A stretch of DNA of 64,000 nt. It comes from Variovorax sp. TBS-050B (lineage in GTDB: Bacteria > Pseudomonadota > Gammaproteobacteria > Burkholderiales > Burkholderiaceae_C). Position numbers and translations under genes: made by a program. Under the pieces are notes generated by a model. The model was not told where the DNA came from, made no database searches, and saw only the letters and a program-made list of their open reading frames with translations. This document shows positions 1 through 10,070 of the stretch, piece after piece. Location of the stretch: contig NZ_JARXYR010000002.1 in NCBI RefSeq assembly GCF_029893635.1, positions 1,711,001-1,775,000 of the forward strand, given 5' to 3'. Position 1 is the first letter of the stretch. Each line of letters begins with the position of its first letter.

Positions 1-807
1 GATGCGCAGGCCCTCGAGCGAGTCGTTTAGCGAGCGGCCGAAGTCCTCCGCGGGGCGGTCGAGCGAGGTCGAATCGCGGTCGAGGTCGGGACCGCAGAAG
101 GCCGACAGCAGCAGCGCGCAGTCTTCGGCCGAGCGCGCCATCGGCCCGGCCTGGTCGAGGCTCGATGCGAAGGCCACCATGCCGTAGCGCGAGGCGCGGC
201 CGTAGGTCGGCTTGATGCCGGTCACGCCGCAGAACGAAGCCGGCTGGCGGATCGAGCCGCCGGTGTCGGTGCCGGTGGCCGCGGGCGCGAGGCGCGCGGC
301 CACGGCGGCGGCGCTGGCGCCCGAGGAGCCGCCGGGGATGCGCTCCAGGTTCCAGGGGTTGCGCACCGGCACGGCCTTCTCGTACCCCACGGGGGGCACG
401 GCGACGTTCTCGTTGGCCGAGCCCATCGCGAACTCGTCGCAGCTGAGCTTGCCGAGCGTGACCGCGCCGGCCTCGGCGAGGCGGCGCACCACGGTCGCGT
501 CGAAGGGCGAGCGGTAGCCCGCGAGCATCTTCGAACCCGCGGTGGTGGCGAAGTCGGTGGTGACGAAGATGTCCTTGTGCGCGATCGGCACGCCCGCCAG
601 CGCGGGCGCGGCGCCGGTGGCGATGCGTTCGTCGGCCGCGCGGGCCTGGGCCAGCGTGACCTCCTCGTTCACGTCGAGGAAGGTGCCGAGCGCTTCATGG
701 GCCTTCATGCGGCCGAGGAAGTGCTGCGCCGCCTCGACGGCCGACAGCTTGCGGCCGGCCAGCGCCGCGGCCAGCTCGGCCACGCTCCATTGGTGCAGCG
801 CGCTCAT
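1..807 (-). CDS. gatA: Asp-tRNA(Asn)/Glu-tRNA(Gln) amidotransferase subunit A (partial, C-terminus outside window)
   Basis: GatA is the glutaminase subunit of GatCAB. It makes ammonia from glutamine to amidate misacylated Glu-tRNA(Gln) or Asp-tRNA(Asn) in the cytoplasm. The reading frame runs from an ATG at 807 to the window edge without a stop, giving the first 269 residues. Amidase-signature features are visible: the catalytic lysine in AHKD near residue 78, the glycine/serine-rich GGSSGAS stretch near 159-165, and [11 protein letters not shown] near 181-190, which carries the serine nucleophile. The start overlaps the gatC stop as ATGA, so the two are translationally coupled. gatB is expected beyond the window edge. 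Confidence 0.95.
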   Translation of the reverse strand, partial: MSALHQWSVAELAAALAGRKLSAVEAAQHFLGRMKAHEALGTFLDVNEEVTLAQARAADERIATGAAPALAGVPIAHKDIFVTTDFATTAGSKMLAGYRSPFDATVVRRLAEAGAVTLGKLSCDEFAMGSANENVAVPPVGYEKAVPVRNPWNLERIPGGSSGASAAAVAARLAPAATGTDTGGSIRQPASFCGVTGIKPTYGRASRYGMVAFASSLDQAGPMARSAEDCALLLSAFCGPDLDRDSTSLDRPAEDFGRSLNDSLEGLRI

Positions 808-1103
808 TCGATCACCTTCGGCACGAGGAACAGGCCGGCCTCGACGGCCGGGGCGCTCTTCTGGTTGGCTTCGCGGTTGTTCGGCTCGCTCACCACGTCG
901 TCGCGCAGGCGCAGCGTGACGTCCTCGAGGGCCGCGACCGGGTGGGCGAGCGGCTCGACGCCGGCGGTGTCGACCGCCCGCATGCGCTCGACCAGGTCGA
1001 AAAATCCGTTGATCTGGCTGAGCATGCGCTCGCTTTCGTCGGGCGCGAGCTGCAGCCTTGCCAGCGAGGCAATGCGAGCAATATCTGAAGTGGAAAGTGA
1101 CAT
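804..1103 (-). CDS. gatC: Asp-tRNA(Asn)/Glu-tRNA(Gln) amidotransferase subunit C
   Basis: This is the small GatC subunit (99 residues, normal length) that stabilises the GatA-GatB complex. The N-terminus ([19 protein letters not shown]) and the [17 protein letters not shown] and [12 protein letters not shown] segments are typical of GatC. It is the first gene of the leftward gat operon and overlaps gatA by ATGA. The divergent neighbour is mreB, an arrangement I associate with Comamonadaceae. Confidence 0.95.
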   Translation of the reverse strand: MSLSTSDIARIASLARLQLAPDESERMLSQINGFFDLVERMRAVDTAGVEPLAHPVAALEDVTLRLRDDVVSEPNNREANQKSAPAVEAGLFLVPKVIE

Positions 1104-2362
<1,259 letters not shown>

Positions 2363-2367
2363 GTACA

Positions 2368-2459
2368 CCCCCAGGCTTCGCGCACTTCGTGTCGCTGCGC
2401 CAACCCCCTTGCAGGGGGCAATACCAGCGGCCCGGCAGAGCCGGTTCCGCGGTATTCCC
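2368..2459 (-). repeat. Stop-codon-adjacent repeat element, copy 1 (between mreB and mreC)
   Basis: This is one of three copies in the window (others at 7344-7431 and 38418-38509); this copy reads on the minus strand. It contains a large hairpin at 2420-2456, closed by AATACC/GGTATT with inner CCGGC/GCCGG and the triloop TCT. Next to it is a C5/G5 hairpin, and at the end a CACGAAGTG motif. In the other copies the outer pair is AACACC/GGTGTT, a two-sided change that keeps pairing. The tail lies six bases after the mreB stop. Confidence 0.85.
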
Positions 2460-2526
2460 GGCAATGGGTGAGTGTTGATTTCCTTCGTTGCGTCCCGCAA
2501 GGCGCGCTGAAAACTAGGCCGAATCC

Positions 2527-3483
2527 ATGCCCCTGGGCACGCTCGATCGCACAGCGCCACCCCTGTTCAACCAGGGGCAGTCGGCACTGAGCAAGCTGAT
2601 CTTCTTCGGCGCGCTCTCGCTGTTCCTGATGGTGGCCGACGCGCGCCTGAATCTGGTCCAGCCGATCCGCGCGGCGGTGGGCGCGGTGCTCTATCCGGTG
2701 CAGTGGCTCGCGCTCAAGCCGGTGCAGTTCGTGAGCGGCGCGAACCGCTACTTCGAGGACCTGCAGGTCGCCCAGCGCAACGAGGACACGGCGCGCCGCG
2801 CGCTCATGGTCCAGGCCGAGCGTGCGAGCCAGGCCGACACGCTCGCGCAGGAGAACGCGCGGCTGCGCGCGCTGCTCGAATTGCGCCAGACCACGCTGGC
2901 GCCGAGCCGCGCGGCCGAGGTGCTCTACGACGCCGCCGACCCCTACACGCGCAAGATCGTCATCGACCAGGGGCTCACGCAGGGCGTGGCGCCCGGCTCG
3001 CCGGTGATCGACGCCAACGGCGTGCTCGGCCAGGTCACGCAGGTGCTGCCTTTCACGAGCGAGGTCACGCTGGTGATCGACCGCGATCTTTCCATCCCGG
3101 TGCAGAACACCCGCACCGGCGTGCGCAGCGTGGCTTTCGGCGATGCCTCGGCGCACGGCGGCGGCCTGGAGCTGCGCTTCATGGCGGCCAACGCCGACCT
3201 GCGCGAGGGCGACCTGCTCTCCACCAGCGGGGTGGACGGCGTCTACCCGCCGGGCCTGCCGGTGGCGAAGATCGAGCGCATCGAACGCCGCGCCGATTCG
3301 GCCTTCGCACGCATCTACTGCGTGCCGCTGGCCCACGTGACGGCCGCGCGCTACGTGCTGGTGCTCGCGCCCACGGGCACGCCGGCGTCGCCGCCCGCAC
3401 CCGCCCATGCGCCGGCAGCGAAGAAGAACGAAGCCAAGCCGGCCGCCAAGGCCGACAAGAAGACCGCGGAGCGTGCCCGATGA
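2527..3483 (+). CDS. mreC: Rod shape-determining protein MreC
   Basis: MreC is an inner-membrane elongasome protein that activates PBP2/RodA from the periplasm. The 318-residue product has a short cytoplasmic N-terminus, one membrane segment near residues 22-42, a coiled coil near 80-118 (ENARLRALLELRQ), and the beta-rich MreC core (DQGLTQGVAPGSPVID, LLSTSGVDGVYPPGLPVA). The C-terminal tail of about 45 residues is rich in Ala, Pro and Lys, a low-complexity extension. It overlaps mreD by ATGA. It is separated from mreB by 164 bases containing a repeat element, so its mRNA level could differ from that of mreB. Confidence 0.96.
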   Translation: MPLGTLDRTAPPLFNQGQSALSKLIFFGALSLFLMVADARLNLVQPIRAAVGAVLYPVQWLALKPVQFVSGANRYFEDLQVAQRNEDTARRALMVQAERASQADTLAQENARLRALLELRQTTLAPSRAAEVLYDAADPYTRKIVIDQGLTQGVAPGSPVIDANGVLGQVTQVLPFTSEVTLVIDRDLSIPVQNTRTGVRSVAFGDASAHGGGLELRFMAANADLREGDLLSTSGVDGVYPPGLPVAKIERIERRADSAFARIYCVPLAHVTAARYVLVLAPTGTPASPPAPAHAPAAKKNEAKPAAKADKKTAERAR

Positions 3484-4001
3484 TCAAGCGTCCCGGCCAA
3501 CAGCAGCTGCTGCTGCCCGTCAACCCGCTGTTCATGTGGTCGAGCCTGGTCGCGGCGCTGCTCATCAACATGATCCCCATCGGCCGCGCCGCCTGGATGC
3601 CCGACCTGCTCGCGCTCGCGATCGTGTTCTGGGGCGTGCACCAGCCGATGCGCGTGGGCATCGGCGCGGCCTTCGTCTTCGGCCTGTGCATGGACGTGCA
3701 CCAGGCCGCGATGCTCGGCCAGCATGCGCTGTCCTACACCACGCTGGGCTTCTTCGCGATCACCATCCATCGGCGCCTGCTCTGGTATCCGGTGGCGTCG
3801 CAGGCGCTGCAGGTGCTGCCGCTGTTCGCGCTCTCGCAGTTCATCGAGGTGATCGCGCGCCTGGTGGGCGGCGGCGTGTTCCCGGGCTGGTGGGTGCTGG
3901 CCTCGCCCGCGATCGAGGCCGCGCTGTGGCCGCTCGCGACCGCGCTGCTGCTGGCGCCGCAGCTGCGCACGCCCGAGCCCGACGAGAACCGACCGCTATG
4001 A
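3480..4001 (+). CDS. mreD: Rod shape-determining protein MreD
   Basis: This is a small polytopic inner-membrane protein of the elongasome, 173 residues with about five hydrophobic segments. The FGLCMDVHQAAMLGQHALSY stretch and the order after mreC identify it as MreD. The ATG at 3480 overlaps the mreC stop as ATGA, which argues for translational coupling. A 65-base gap with no obvious terminator leads to mrdA. Confidence 0.94.
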   Translation: MIKRPGQQQLLLPVNPLFMWSSLVAALLINMIPIGRAAWMPDLLALAIVFWGVHQPMRVGIGAAFVFGLCMDVHQAAMLGQHALSYTTLGFFAITIHRRLLWYPVASQALQVLPLFALSQFIEVIARLVGGGVFPGWWVLASPAIEAALWPLATALLLAPQLRTPEPDENRPL

Positions 4002-4066
4002 GTTCCTCCCCAGGCGGGTCGAGGGCATTTGCCTTTGAATCCCTGCGCGCCTAAGCTCATGCCGCC

Positions 4067-6034
4067 ATGACCGAAATCCGCAACGTCGCCGCCGACCTCG
4101 CGCGCTTCAAGCGCCGGGTGGTCGTGATCGGCCTCGTGGTGCTGTTCGCCTTCGGGCTGCTCGGCGCGCGGCTGTTCTACCTGCAGGTGGTGCGGCACGA
4201 CGATCTGGCCGAGCAGGCCGAGAGCAACCGCACGGCGATCGTGCCGGTGGTGCCCAACCGCGGCCTGATCCTCGACCGCAACGGCATCGTGCTGGCCTCG
4301 AACTACTCGGCCTACACGCTCGAGATCACGCCCTCGAAGGTGGGCGACGTGGAGCAGACCATCGACAGCCTGACCCAGGTGCTCGAGATCTCGCCGCGCG
4401 ACCGGCGCCGCTTCAAGCGCCTGCGCGAGGACTCCCGCAGCTTCGACTCGATTCCGATCCGCACCCGGCTGAGCGACGAGGAAGTGGCGCGCTTCGCGGC
4501 GCAGCGCTACCGCTTCCCGGGCGTGGAGATCAAGGCGCGCCTCTTCCGCAACTATCCGCACGGCGAGACGGCGTCGCACGTGCTCGGCTACATCGGGCGC
4601 ATCAACCAGCGCGAGAAGACCGCGATGGAGGAATGGCCCGAGGAGGACCAGGCCAACTACAAGGGCACCGACTACATCGGCAAGCTCGGCATCGAGCAGA
4701 GCTACGAGAAGACGCTGCACGGCCTGACCGGCGTCGAGCAGATGGAGACCTCGGCCGGCGGGCGCGCGGTACGCCGGCTCGCGAGCCATCCGGCGACGCC
4801 GGGCAACACCGTGATGCTGTCGCTCGACATCAAGCTGCAGAAGCTGGTCGAGGACATGTACGGCGAGCGTCGCGGCGCGCTGGTGGCGATCGACCCCAAG
4901 ACCGGCGAGGTGCTGGCCTTCGTGAGCAAGCCCACCTTCGATCCCAACCTGTTCGTCGAGGGCATCGACACCGAAAGCTGGAAGGAGCTCAGCGAGTCGA
5001 TCGACAAGCCGCTGCTCAACCGCGCGCTGCGCGGCACCTATCCGCCCGGCTCCACCTACAAGCCCTTCATGGCGCTCGCCGCGCTGCAGACCGGCAAGCG
5101 CGGCGCCAACGTGGTGGTCAACGACCCGGGCTACTTCAACTTCGGCGGCCACCGCTTCGGCAGCCCCGAGGGCTACCTCGGCGGCGTGGACATGCGGCGC
5201 TCGATCCAGGTCTCGAGCAACATCTACTACTACTCGCTCGCCAACGAGATGGGCGTGGACATGATCCACGACTTCATGAAGCCGCTGGGCTTCGGCCAGA
5301 TCACCGGCGTCGACCTGGGCGGCGAAGTGCGCGGCGTGCTGCCGAGCACCGAGTGGAAGCGCAAGACCTACAAGCGGCCCGAGCAGAAGAAGTGGTATGC
5401 CGGCGAGACCATCTCGCTGGGCATCGGCCAGGGCTACAACAACTTCACCATGCTGCAGCTCGCGCAGGCGACCGCCATCGTCGCCAACGGCGGCGTCAAG
5501 CACCAGCCGCACATCGCGCTGGCCACGCGCGACACCGTCAGCGGCCAGGTCGTGCCGCTGCCGCAGCCCCCGGGCGAGAACCTCGGCTTCAATCCGTCCA
5601 ACGTCGCGGTCATCCGCGAGGGCCTGACCAGCGTGGTCACCAGCGGCACCGCGCGCAGCGTGTTCGCGGGCGCCGCCTACCAGGCGGCCGGCAAGACCGG
5701 CACCGCGCAGGCCGTGTCGATGGCGCAGAACACCAAGTACAACGCCAAGGCGCTCGAGGAGCACCAGCGCGACCATGCGCTCTTCATGGCCTACGCGCCC
5801 GCCAACGACCCGAAGATCGCGGTCGCGGTGATCGTCGAGAACGCCGGCTGGGGCGCGGGCGCCGCGGCGCCCATCGCGCGCCGCGTGTTCGACTACTGGC
5901 TCATGGACCAGTACCCGAGCGAGGCCGACATGGCGGCGGTCCGCATCGGCAAGGCCGGCGCGCCGATCGGCAAGCCGCGCGTCGCGAGCGAGGTGGCGTG
6001 GCCCGCGGGCGCGACGACTGCACCCGCGCCCTGA
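4067..6034 (+). CDS. mrdA: Penicillin-binding protein 2 (peptidoglycan transpeptidase)
   Basis: PBP2 cross-links peptidoglycan during cell elongation. The protein has 655 residues. It has a membrane anchor near residues 18-39, a pedestal domain, and the transpeptidase domain with all three active-site motifs: STYK with serine 329, SSN at 383-385, and KTGT at 543-546. It is co-directional with mreBCD. Its stop abuts the stop of the convergent fahA, so rodA, which follows mrdA in many proteobacteria, is not next to it here. Confidence 0.97.
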   Translation: MTEIRNVAADLARFKRRVVVIGLVVLFAFGLLGARLFYLQVVRHDDLAEQAESNRTAIVPVVPNRGLILDRNGIVLASNYSAYTLEITPSKVGDVEQTIDSLTQVLEISPRDRRRFKRLREDSRSFDSIPIRTRLSDEEVARFAAQRYRFPGVEIKARLFRNYPHGETASHVLGYIGRINQREKTAMEEWPEEDQANYKGTDYIGKLGIEQSYEKTLHGLTGVEQMETSAGGRAVRRLASHPATPGNTVMLSLDIKLQKLVEDMYGERRGALVAIDPKTGEVLAFVSKPTFDPNLFVEGIDTESWKELSESIDKPLLNRALRGTYPPGSTYKPFMALAALQTGKRGANVVVNDPGYFNFGGHRFGSPEGYLGGVDMRRSIQVSSNIYYYSLANEMGVDMIHDFMKPLGFGQITGVDLGGEVRGVLPSTEWKRKTYKRPEQKKWYAGETISLGIGQGYNNFTMLQLAQATAIVANGGVKHQPHIALATRDTVSGQVVPLPQPPGENLGFNPSNVAVIREGLTSVVTSGTARSVFAGAAYQAAGKTGTAQAVSMAQNTKYNAKALEEHQRDHALFMAYAPANDPKIAVAVIVENAGWGAGAAAPIARRVFDYWLMDQYPSEADMAAVRIGKAGAPIGKPRVASEVAWPAGATTAPAP

Positions 6035-7300
6035 TCAGACCACCGTTCCGCGGACTTCGCCGAGGCCGATGCGCACCGCGCCCGCGCGCTCGCACCAGCC
6101 GCGGATCACCAGCGTGTCGCCGTCTTCGAGGAAGGTACGCTGCTCGCCGTTGGGCAGGGTCACCGGCTGCCTGCCGCCCTGCGTGAGCTCGATCAGCGAG
6201 CCGGCCTGGTCGGGTTGCGGGCCCGAGAGCGTGCCCGAGCCGAGCAGGTCGCCGGGCTGCAGGTTGCAGCCGTTGACCGTGTGGTGCGCGACCAGCTGCG
6301 CGGCGGTCCAGTAGGCGGCCTCGGTGGTGTTGCCGCGCGTGAGGCGCGTCGGCGCTTCGCCCGCCGCGCGCATCTTCGCCGTCTGCAGCAGCACCTCGAG
6401 CGTGATGTCGAGCGCGCCGTGGGCACGGTTCGAGGGTGCGTCGAGGTACGGCAGCGGCTGCGGATCGCCCGCGGGCCGCTCGAACCTGGCGCGGAACGGC
6501 GCCAGCGCTTCCATCGTCACGATCCACGGCGACAGCGTGCTCGCGAAGTTCTTCGACAGGAAGGGGCCGAGCGGCTGGTACTCCCAGGCCTGCAGGTCGC
6601 GCGCCGACCAGTCGTTGAGCAGCGTCACGCCGAACAGGTGCGCTTCGGCGTCGGCCATGGCGATCGGCTCGCCGAGCGCATTGCCGCGCCCGACGAGAAA
6701 GCCCAGCTCCAGTTCGTAGTCGAGCCGTTTCGACGGGCCGAAGCTCGGCTCGGCCGCGTCGGGCGCCTTGGTCTGGCCCTGCGGGCGCTTGAACTGCTGG
6801 CCGCTCACGCCGATCGACGAGGCGCGGCCGTGGTAGCCGATCGGCACCCACTTGTAGTTGGGCATCAGCGGCTGGTCGGGGCGGAACAGCTTGCCGATCG
6901 TGGTCGCGTGGTGGATGCCGGTGTAGAAGTCGGTGTAGTCGCCGATGCGGCAGGGCACGGTCATCTCGGCCTGCGACTGTGCGACGAGCGCCTTAGCCCA
7001 TGCGGCCTGTTGGCCGCTGCCTTCGGCGAGGCCGGCCGAAATCGCCGCACGCAGCGCCTGGCGCTCCTGCAGGGCCGCGCCCATCAGCACGTTCATGTCC
7101 TCGGTGTCGATCAGGCCGGCGGCGCGCAGGTCGAGCACCTGGTCGCCGATCGCGACGCCGATGCGGAACGGCTCGGCGCTGCCCGCGACGCGGAAGCGGC
7201 CGAAGGGCAGGTTCTGGATCGGGAAGTCGCAGCCGGCCGCGTTGGCCGACGCGACCCAGCTGCGCAGCTTCGGGTCGTGGGTGGCGTTCAGTGTCGTCAT
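6035..7300 (-). CDS. fahA: Fumarylacetoacetase
   Basis: This enzyme hydrolyses fumarylacetoacetate to fumarate and acetoacetate, the last step of tyrosine and homogentisate breakdown. The protein has 421 residues, the usual length. The metal and catalytic motifs of the family are present: DFYTGIHHATTIGKLFRP, YELELGFLVG and LLNDWSARDLQAWEYQPLGPF. It is the last gene of a leftward cluster with homogentisate dioxygenase. The spacer to the upstream gene contains a repeat element at 7344-7431. The start has only a weak ribosome-binding site. Confidence 0.96.
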   Translation of the reverse strand: MTTLNATHDPKLRSWVASANAAGCDFPIQNLPFGRFRVAGSAEPFRIGVAIGDQVLDLRAAGLIDTEDMNVLMGAALQERQALRAAISAGLAEGSGQQAAWAKALVAQSQAEMTVPCRIGDYTDFYTGIHHATTIGKLFRPDQPLMPNYKWVPIGYHGRASSIGVSGQQFKRPQGQTKAPDAAEPSFGPSKRLDYELELGFLVGRGNALGEPIAMADAEAHLFGVTLLNDWSARDLQAWEYQPLGPFLSKNFASTLSPWIVTMEALAPFRARFERPAGDPQPLPYLDAPSNRAHGALDITLEVLLQTAKMRAAGEAPTRLTRGNTTEAAYWTAAQLVAHHTVNGCNLQPGDLLGSGTLSGPQPDQAGSLIELTQGGRQPVTLPNGEQRTFLEDGDTLVIRGWCERAGAVRIGLGEVRGTVV

Positions 7301-7343
7301 GGATATCTTTCAGGCAAAGGTCTTGTGGATCCGGTTTCTTTCG

Positions 7344-7431
7344 GGGAACACCGCGGAACCGGCTTTGCCGGGCCGCAGGTGTTGCCCCCGGTAGGGGGTT
7401 GGCGGCCACACGAAGTGGGCAAGCCTGGGGG
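7344..7431 (+). repeat. Stop-codon-adjacent repeat element, copy 2
   Basis: This copy has the same elements as the one at 2368-2459, in the opposite genome orientation. The main hairpin is 7347-7383, closed by AACACC/GGTGTT with inner CCGGC/GCCGG and the triloop TTT. It is followed by a CCCCC/GGGGG hairpin and CACGAAGTG. The tail ends six bases from the stop codon of the leftward Bug-protein gene at 7438. Relative to that gene it has the same orientation as the mreB copy. Confidence 0.85.
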
Positions 7432-7437
7432 CGAGCT

Positions 7438-8409
7438 TTATTCGGCCGTCATGCCGGCTTTCTTAGCGACCTCGCCGAGCCGCTGGTACTCGTTCTGCGT
7501 GAGCGTGGCGAGCTCCTGCGCGCTCGAGCCGCGCGGCGAGAAGCCGGCCTGCGCGAGCTTGGCCTTCACCTCGGGCTGCGCGAGCGCTTCCACGAAGGCC
7601 TCGTTCAGCGCCTTCACGACCGGCGCCGGCAGGTTCGCGGGGCCATAGACGCCGAACCAGGGCTCGAGCGCATAGCCCTTGAGCCCGGCCTCGGCCATCG
7701 TCGGCACCTCGGGCAGCGCGGGCGAGCGGGCGGGGCCGGCCACCGCGAGCGCGCGCAGCTTGCCGGCCTGGATGTGCGGCAGCGAGGCGGGCAGGTTATC
7801 GAACATCACGCCGATGTTGTTCCCGAGCATGTCGGTGATGGCCGGGCCGCTGCCCTTGTAGGCCACGTGCGTGAGCTCGGTGCCGGTCATCTGCGCGAAC
7901 ATCACGCCGGCCAGGTTCATCGAGGTGCCCGCGCCCGCGGTGGCGTAGGGCAGGCCGGGCGCCTTCTTCGCGGCGGCGATCAGGTCGGCCACCGAGCGGA
8001 TCGGCGAGCCGGCGGGCACTTCGAGCACGATGGTCGAGGTGCCGAGCAGGCTGATCGCGGTGAAGTCCTTGCGCGGGTCGAAGGCCATCGAGCGGTAGAT
8101 GTGCGGGTTCAGCGCATTGGTCGAGATCGCGCCGAAGCCGATGGTGTAGCCATCGGGCGCGGCCTTGGCCACCGCGTCCATGCCGATGTTGCCGCCCGCG
8201 CCGCCGCGGTTGTCGATCAGCACCGGTTGGCCGAGCTTCTCCGACACCTTCTGGCCCACCGTGCGCGCCACCAGGTCGGTGGTGCCGCCCGGGGTGTAGG
8301 GCACGATGAAGCGGATCGGCTTCGCGGGATAGTCGGCGGCCTGTGCGAGCAGGGGTGCTGCGGCCAGCAGCGCGATCGCCGCCGCGCGGCGCGTGAGGAG
8401 GAAGGTCAT
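7438..8409 (-). CDS. Bug/TctC-family periplasmic solute-binding protein
   Basis: This is a periplasmic binding protein of the tripartite tricarboxylate transporter family, which is greatly expanded in Bordetella, Variovorax and relatives. Residues 1-24 form a signal peptide ending in AQA. The family signatures [18 protein letters not shown] and [24 protein letters not shown] are present, and the length of 323 is typical. Its start overlaps the hmgA stop by ATGA, so it is coupled to an aromatic ring-cleavage gene. Its ligand may therefore be an aromatic or dicarboxylic acid, which is inference. No TctAB permease genes lie beside it. Confidence 0.93.
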   Translation of the reverse strand: MTFLLTRRAAAIALLAAAPLLAQAADYPAKPIRFIVPYTPGGTTDLVARTVGQKVSEKLGQPVLIDNRGGAGGNIGMDAVAKAAPDGYTIGFGAISTNALNPHIYRSMAFDPRKDFTAISLLGTSTIVLEVPAGSPIRSVADLIAAAKKAPGLPYATAGAGTSMNLAGVMFAQMTGTELTHVAYKGSGPAITDMLGNNIGVMFDNLPASLPHIQAGKLRALAVAGPARSPALPEVPTMAEAGLKGYALEPWFGVYGPANLPAPVVKALNEAFVEALAQPEVKAKLAQAGFSPRGSSAQELATLTQNEYQRLGEVAKKAGMTAE

Positions 8410-9695
8410 TTTTTGAATTGGTCTTTCAGGCCGGCCCAGCAGTCGGCGTAGTCGGTGTCCCGCGCCTGGCTCTGCAGCGCGAAGTTGGTCGGAATGAAGC
8501 GGTAGCGGCTCTCGAACATGAAGGCCAGCGTGTTGTCGAGCTTGTGCGGCTTCAGGTCGGCGCTCGTGGCCTTGTCGAAGGCTTCCTCGTCGGGGCCGTG
8601 CGGCACCATGCAGTTGTGCAGGCTCGCGCCGCCGGGCTTGAAGCCGCCGGGCTTGGCGTCGTATTCACCGAGCACCAGGCCCATGAACTCGCTCATCAGG
8701 TTGCGGTGGAACCAGGGCGGTCGGAAGGTGTTCTCCATCACCATCCAGCGCGGCGGGAAGATCACGAAGTCGCAGTTGGCGGTGCCGGGCGTATCGCTCG
8801 GCGAGGTCAGCACCGTGAAGATCGAGGGATCGGGATGGTCGAAGCTGATCGAGCCGATGACCATGAAGTTCGCGGTGTCGTACTTCACCGGCGCGAGGTT
8901 GCCGTGCCAGGCGACCACGTTGAACGGCGACTGCGTCGTCGGCGCGCGCCAGAAGCGGCCGCCGAACTTCTTGACCAGCTCGTAGGCGCCGCCGTCTTCC
9001 TCGAAGGCCGCCACGGGCGCCTGGAAGTCGCGCGCGTTCGCAAGGCCGTTCGAGCCGATGGGGCCGAGCTCCGGCAGGCGGAAATGCGCGCCGTAGTTCT
9101 CGCACACGTAGCCGCGCGACAGCCCGTCGGGCAGCGCGACCTTGAACACCATGCCGCGCGGCAGCACCGCGATCTCGCCGGGCTTCACGTCGAGCACGCC
9201 GAGCTCAGTCGTGATCACGAGCCGGCCCTGCTGCGGCACGACGAGCATCTCGCCGTCGGCATTGACGAAGGCGCGCTTGTCCATCGAGCGGCCCGCGAGG
9301 TACATCAGCGCGCCGATGCCGACCTGCGATTCGGCATCGCCGTTGGCCGCGACGGTGTGCATGCCGTCGACGAAGTCGGCCTCGGCCGCGCCCTCGTCGA
9401 AGGGCATCGGATGCCAGCGCAGCGGCTCGGGCGCGAGCGCGATCTCACGGTCGGCGCCGGTGCGCCAGTGCGCCTGCGCATACGGCTGGTAGCGGCCCGA
9501 GACCACCGAGGGCTGGCGCCGGTAGAGCCAGGTGCGGCGGTTCTCGTGCCGCGGCGCGGTGAAGGCGGTGCCCGAGAGCAGCTCGGTGTAGAGGTCGAAA
9601 GGCGCACGCTGCGGGTTGTTGCGGCCCTGCGGCAGGGCGCCGGGCACGGCCTCGCTGGCGTATTCGTTGCCGAAGCCGCTCTGGTAAGTGGTCAT
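8406..9695 (-). CDS. hmgA: Homogentisate 1,2-dioxygenase
   Basis: This enzyme cleaves homogentisate with O2 to maleylacetoacetate. It has 429 residues. The iron ligands align with known family positions: FHRNLMSEF supplies a His and, six residues on, a Glu, and [11 protein letters not shown] supplies the second His about 30 residues further. The N-terminus [19 protein letters not shown] is diagnostic. It lies between the Bug protein and a DUF2783 gene, in the cluster that ends with fahA. Maleylacetoacetate isomerase is not in the window. Confidence 0.97.
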   Translation of the reverse strand: MTTYQSGFGNEYASEAVPGALPQGRNNPQRAPFDLYTELLSGTAFTAPRHENRRTWLYRRQPSVVSGRYQPYAQAHWRTGADREIALAPEPLRWHPMPFDEGAAEADFVDGMHTVAANGDAESQVGIGALMYLAGRSMDKRAFVNADGEMLVVPQQGRLVITTELGVLDVKPGEIAVLPRGMVFKVALPDGLSRGYVCENYGAHFRLPELGPIGSNGLANARDFQAPVAAFEEDGGAYELVKKFGGRFWRAPTTQSPFNVVAWHGNLAPVKYDTANFMVIGSISFDHPDPSIFTVLTSPSDTPGTANCDFVIFPPRWMVMENTFRPPWFHRNLMSEFMGLVLGEYDAKPGGFKPGGASLHNCMVPHGPDEEAFDKATSADLKPHKLDNTLAFMFESRYRFIPTNFALQSQARDTDYADCWAGLKDQFKK

Positions 9696-9733
9696 GGTGA
9701 AGTCCTGGGTTTCAAGGAAAGAGGAATTCGGAC

Positions 9734-9851
9734 AGCCGAACGCAGAAGAAATACAAAAGTTGCGCAGAGGTCGCAGAAGAATTTCAAGGAAGTCTTTTCC
9801 TGGTTTTCTTTTGCGACTTTTGCGAAATCTTCGCGCCCTCTGCGTTCGGCT
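9734..9851. repeat. 118-bp intergenic inverted repeat (MITE- or REP-like hairpin)
   Basis: The ends are perfect 13-bp inverted repeats, at 9734-9746 (AGCCGAACGCAGA) and 9839-9851. The interior also folds on itself: the CGCAGAAGAA and TTCTTTTGCG segments pair imperfectly, so the whole unit can form one long hairpin. Its base composition is more AT-rich than the genes around it. It fills the spacer between hmgA and the upstream DUF2783 gene. I see no coding potential in it. It resembles widespread CGCAGAG-type intergenic repeats. Confidence 0.75.
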
Positions 9852-9858
9852 CCCGTGT

Positions 9859-10056
9859 TCATTTCGCCGCCGCGAGCGACTCGCGCAGCACGGCCAGCGA
9901 ACCGATGTGGTTCGCCAGCACGAGCACGAGGCGCGCGTTGAAGGCGTGGCTTTCGTCGGCGCTCAGGCCCTGGTGGGCCTCGATCAGTGCCTCGTAGAAA
10001 TCGTCGGGCGCCTCGAGGTGGGCGTCGGTGATCAGCGTGGGGGTGGAGGTGGTCAT
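9859..10056 (-). CDS. DUF2783 small protein, possible hydroxylase coupling protein
   Basis: The product has 65 residues, starting at [19 protein letters not shown]. The [15 protein letters not shown] and [12 protein letters not shown] segments match my memory of DUF2783. A longer frame upstream overlaps the flavoprotein gene and lacks support. It starts 14 bases after the flavin hydroxylase stop, so the two are probably co-transcribed. The pairing of a flavoprotein of about 60 kDa with a protein of under 8 kDa resembles the two-component 3-hydroxyphenylacetate 6-hydroxylase MhaAB described in Pseudomonas putida U. Function by analogy is inference only. Confidence 0.8.
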   Translation of the reverse strand: MTTSTPTLITDAHLEAPDDFYEALIEAHQGLSADESHAFNARLVLVLANHIGSLAVLRESLAAAK

Positions 10057-10070
10057 GGGGTTGTCTCCGG

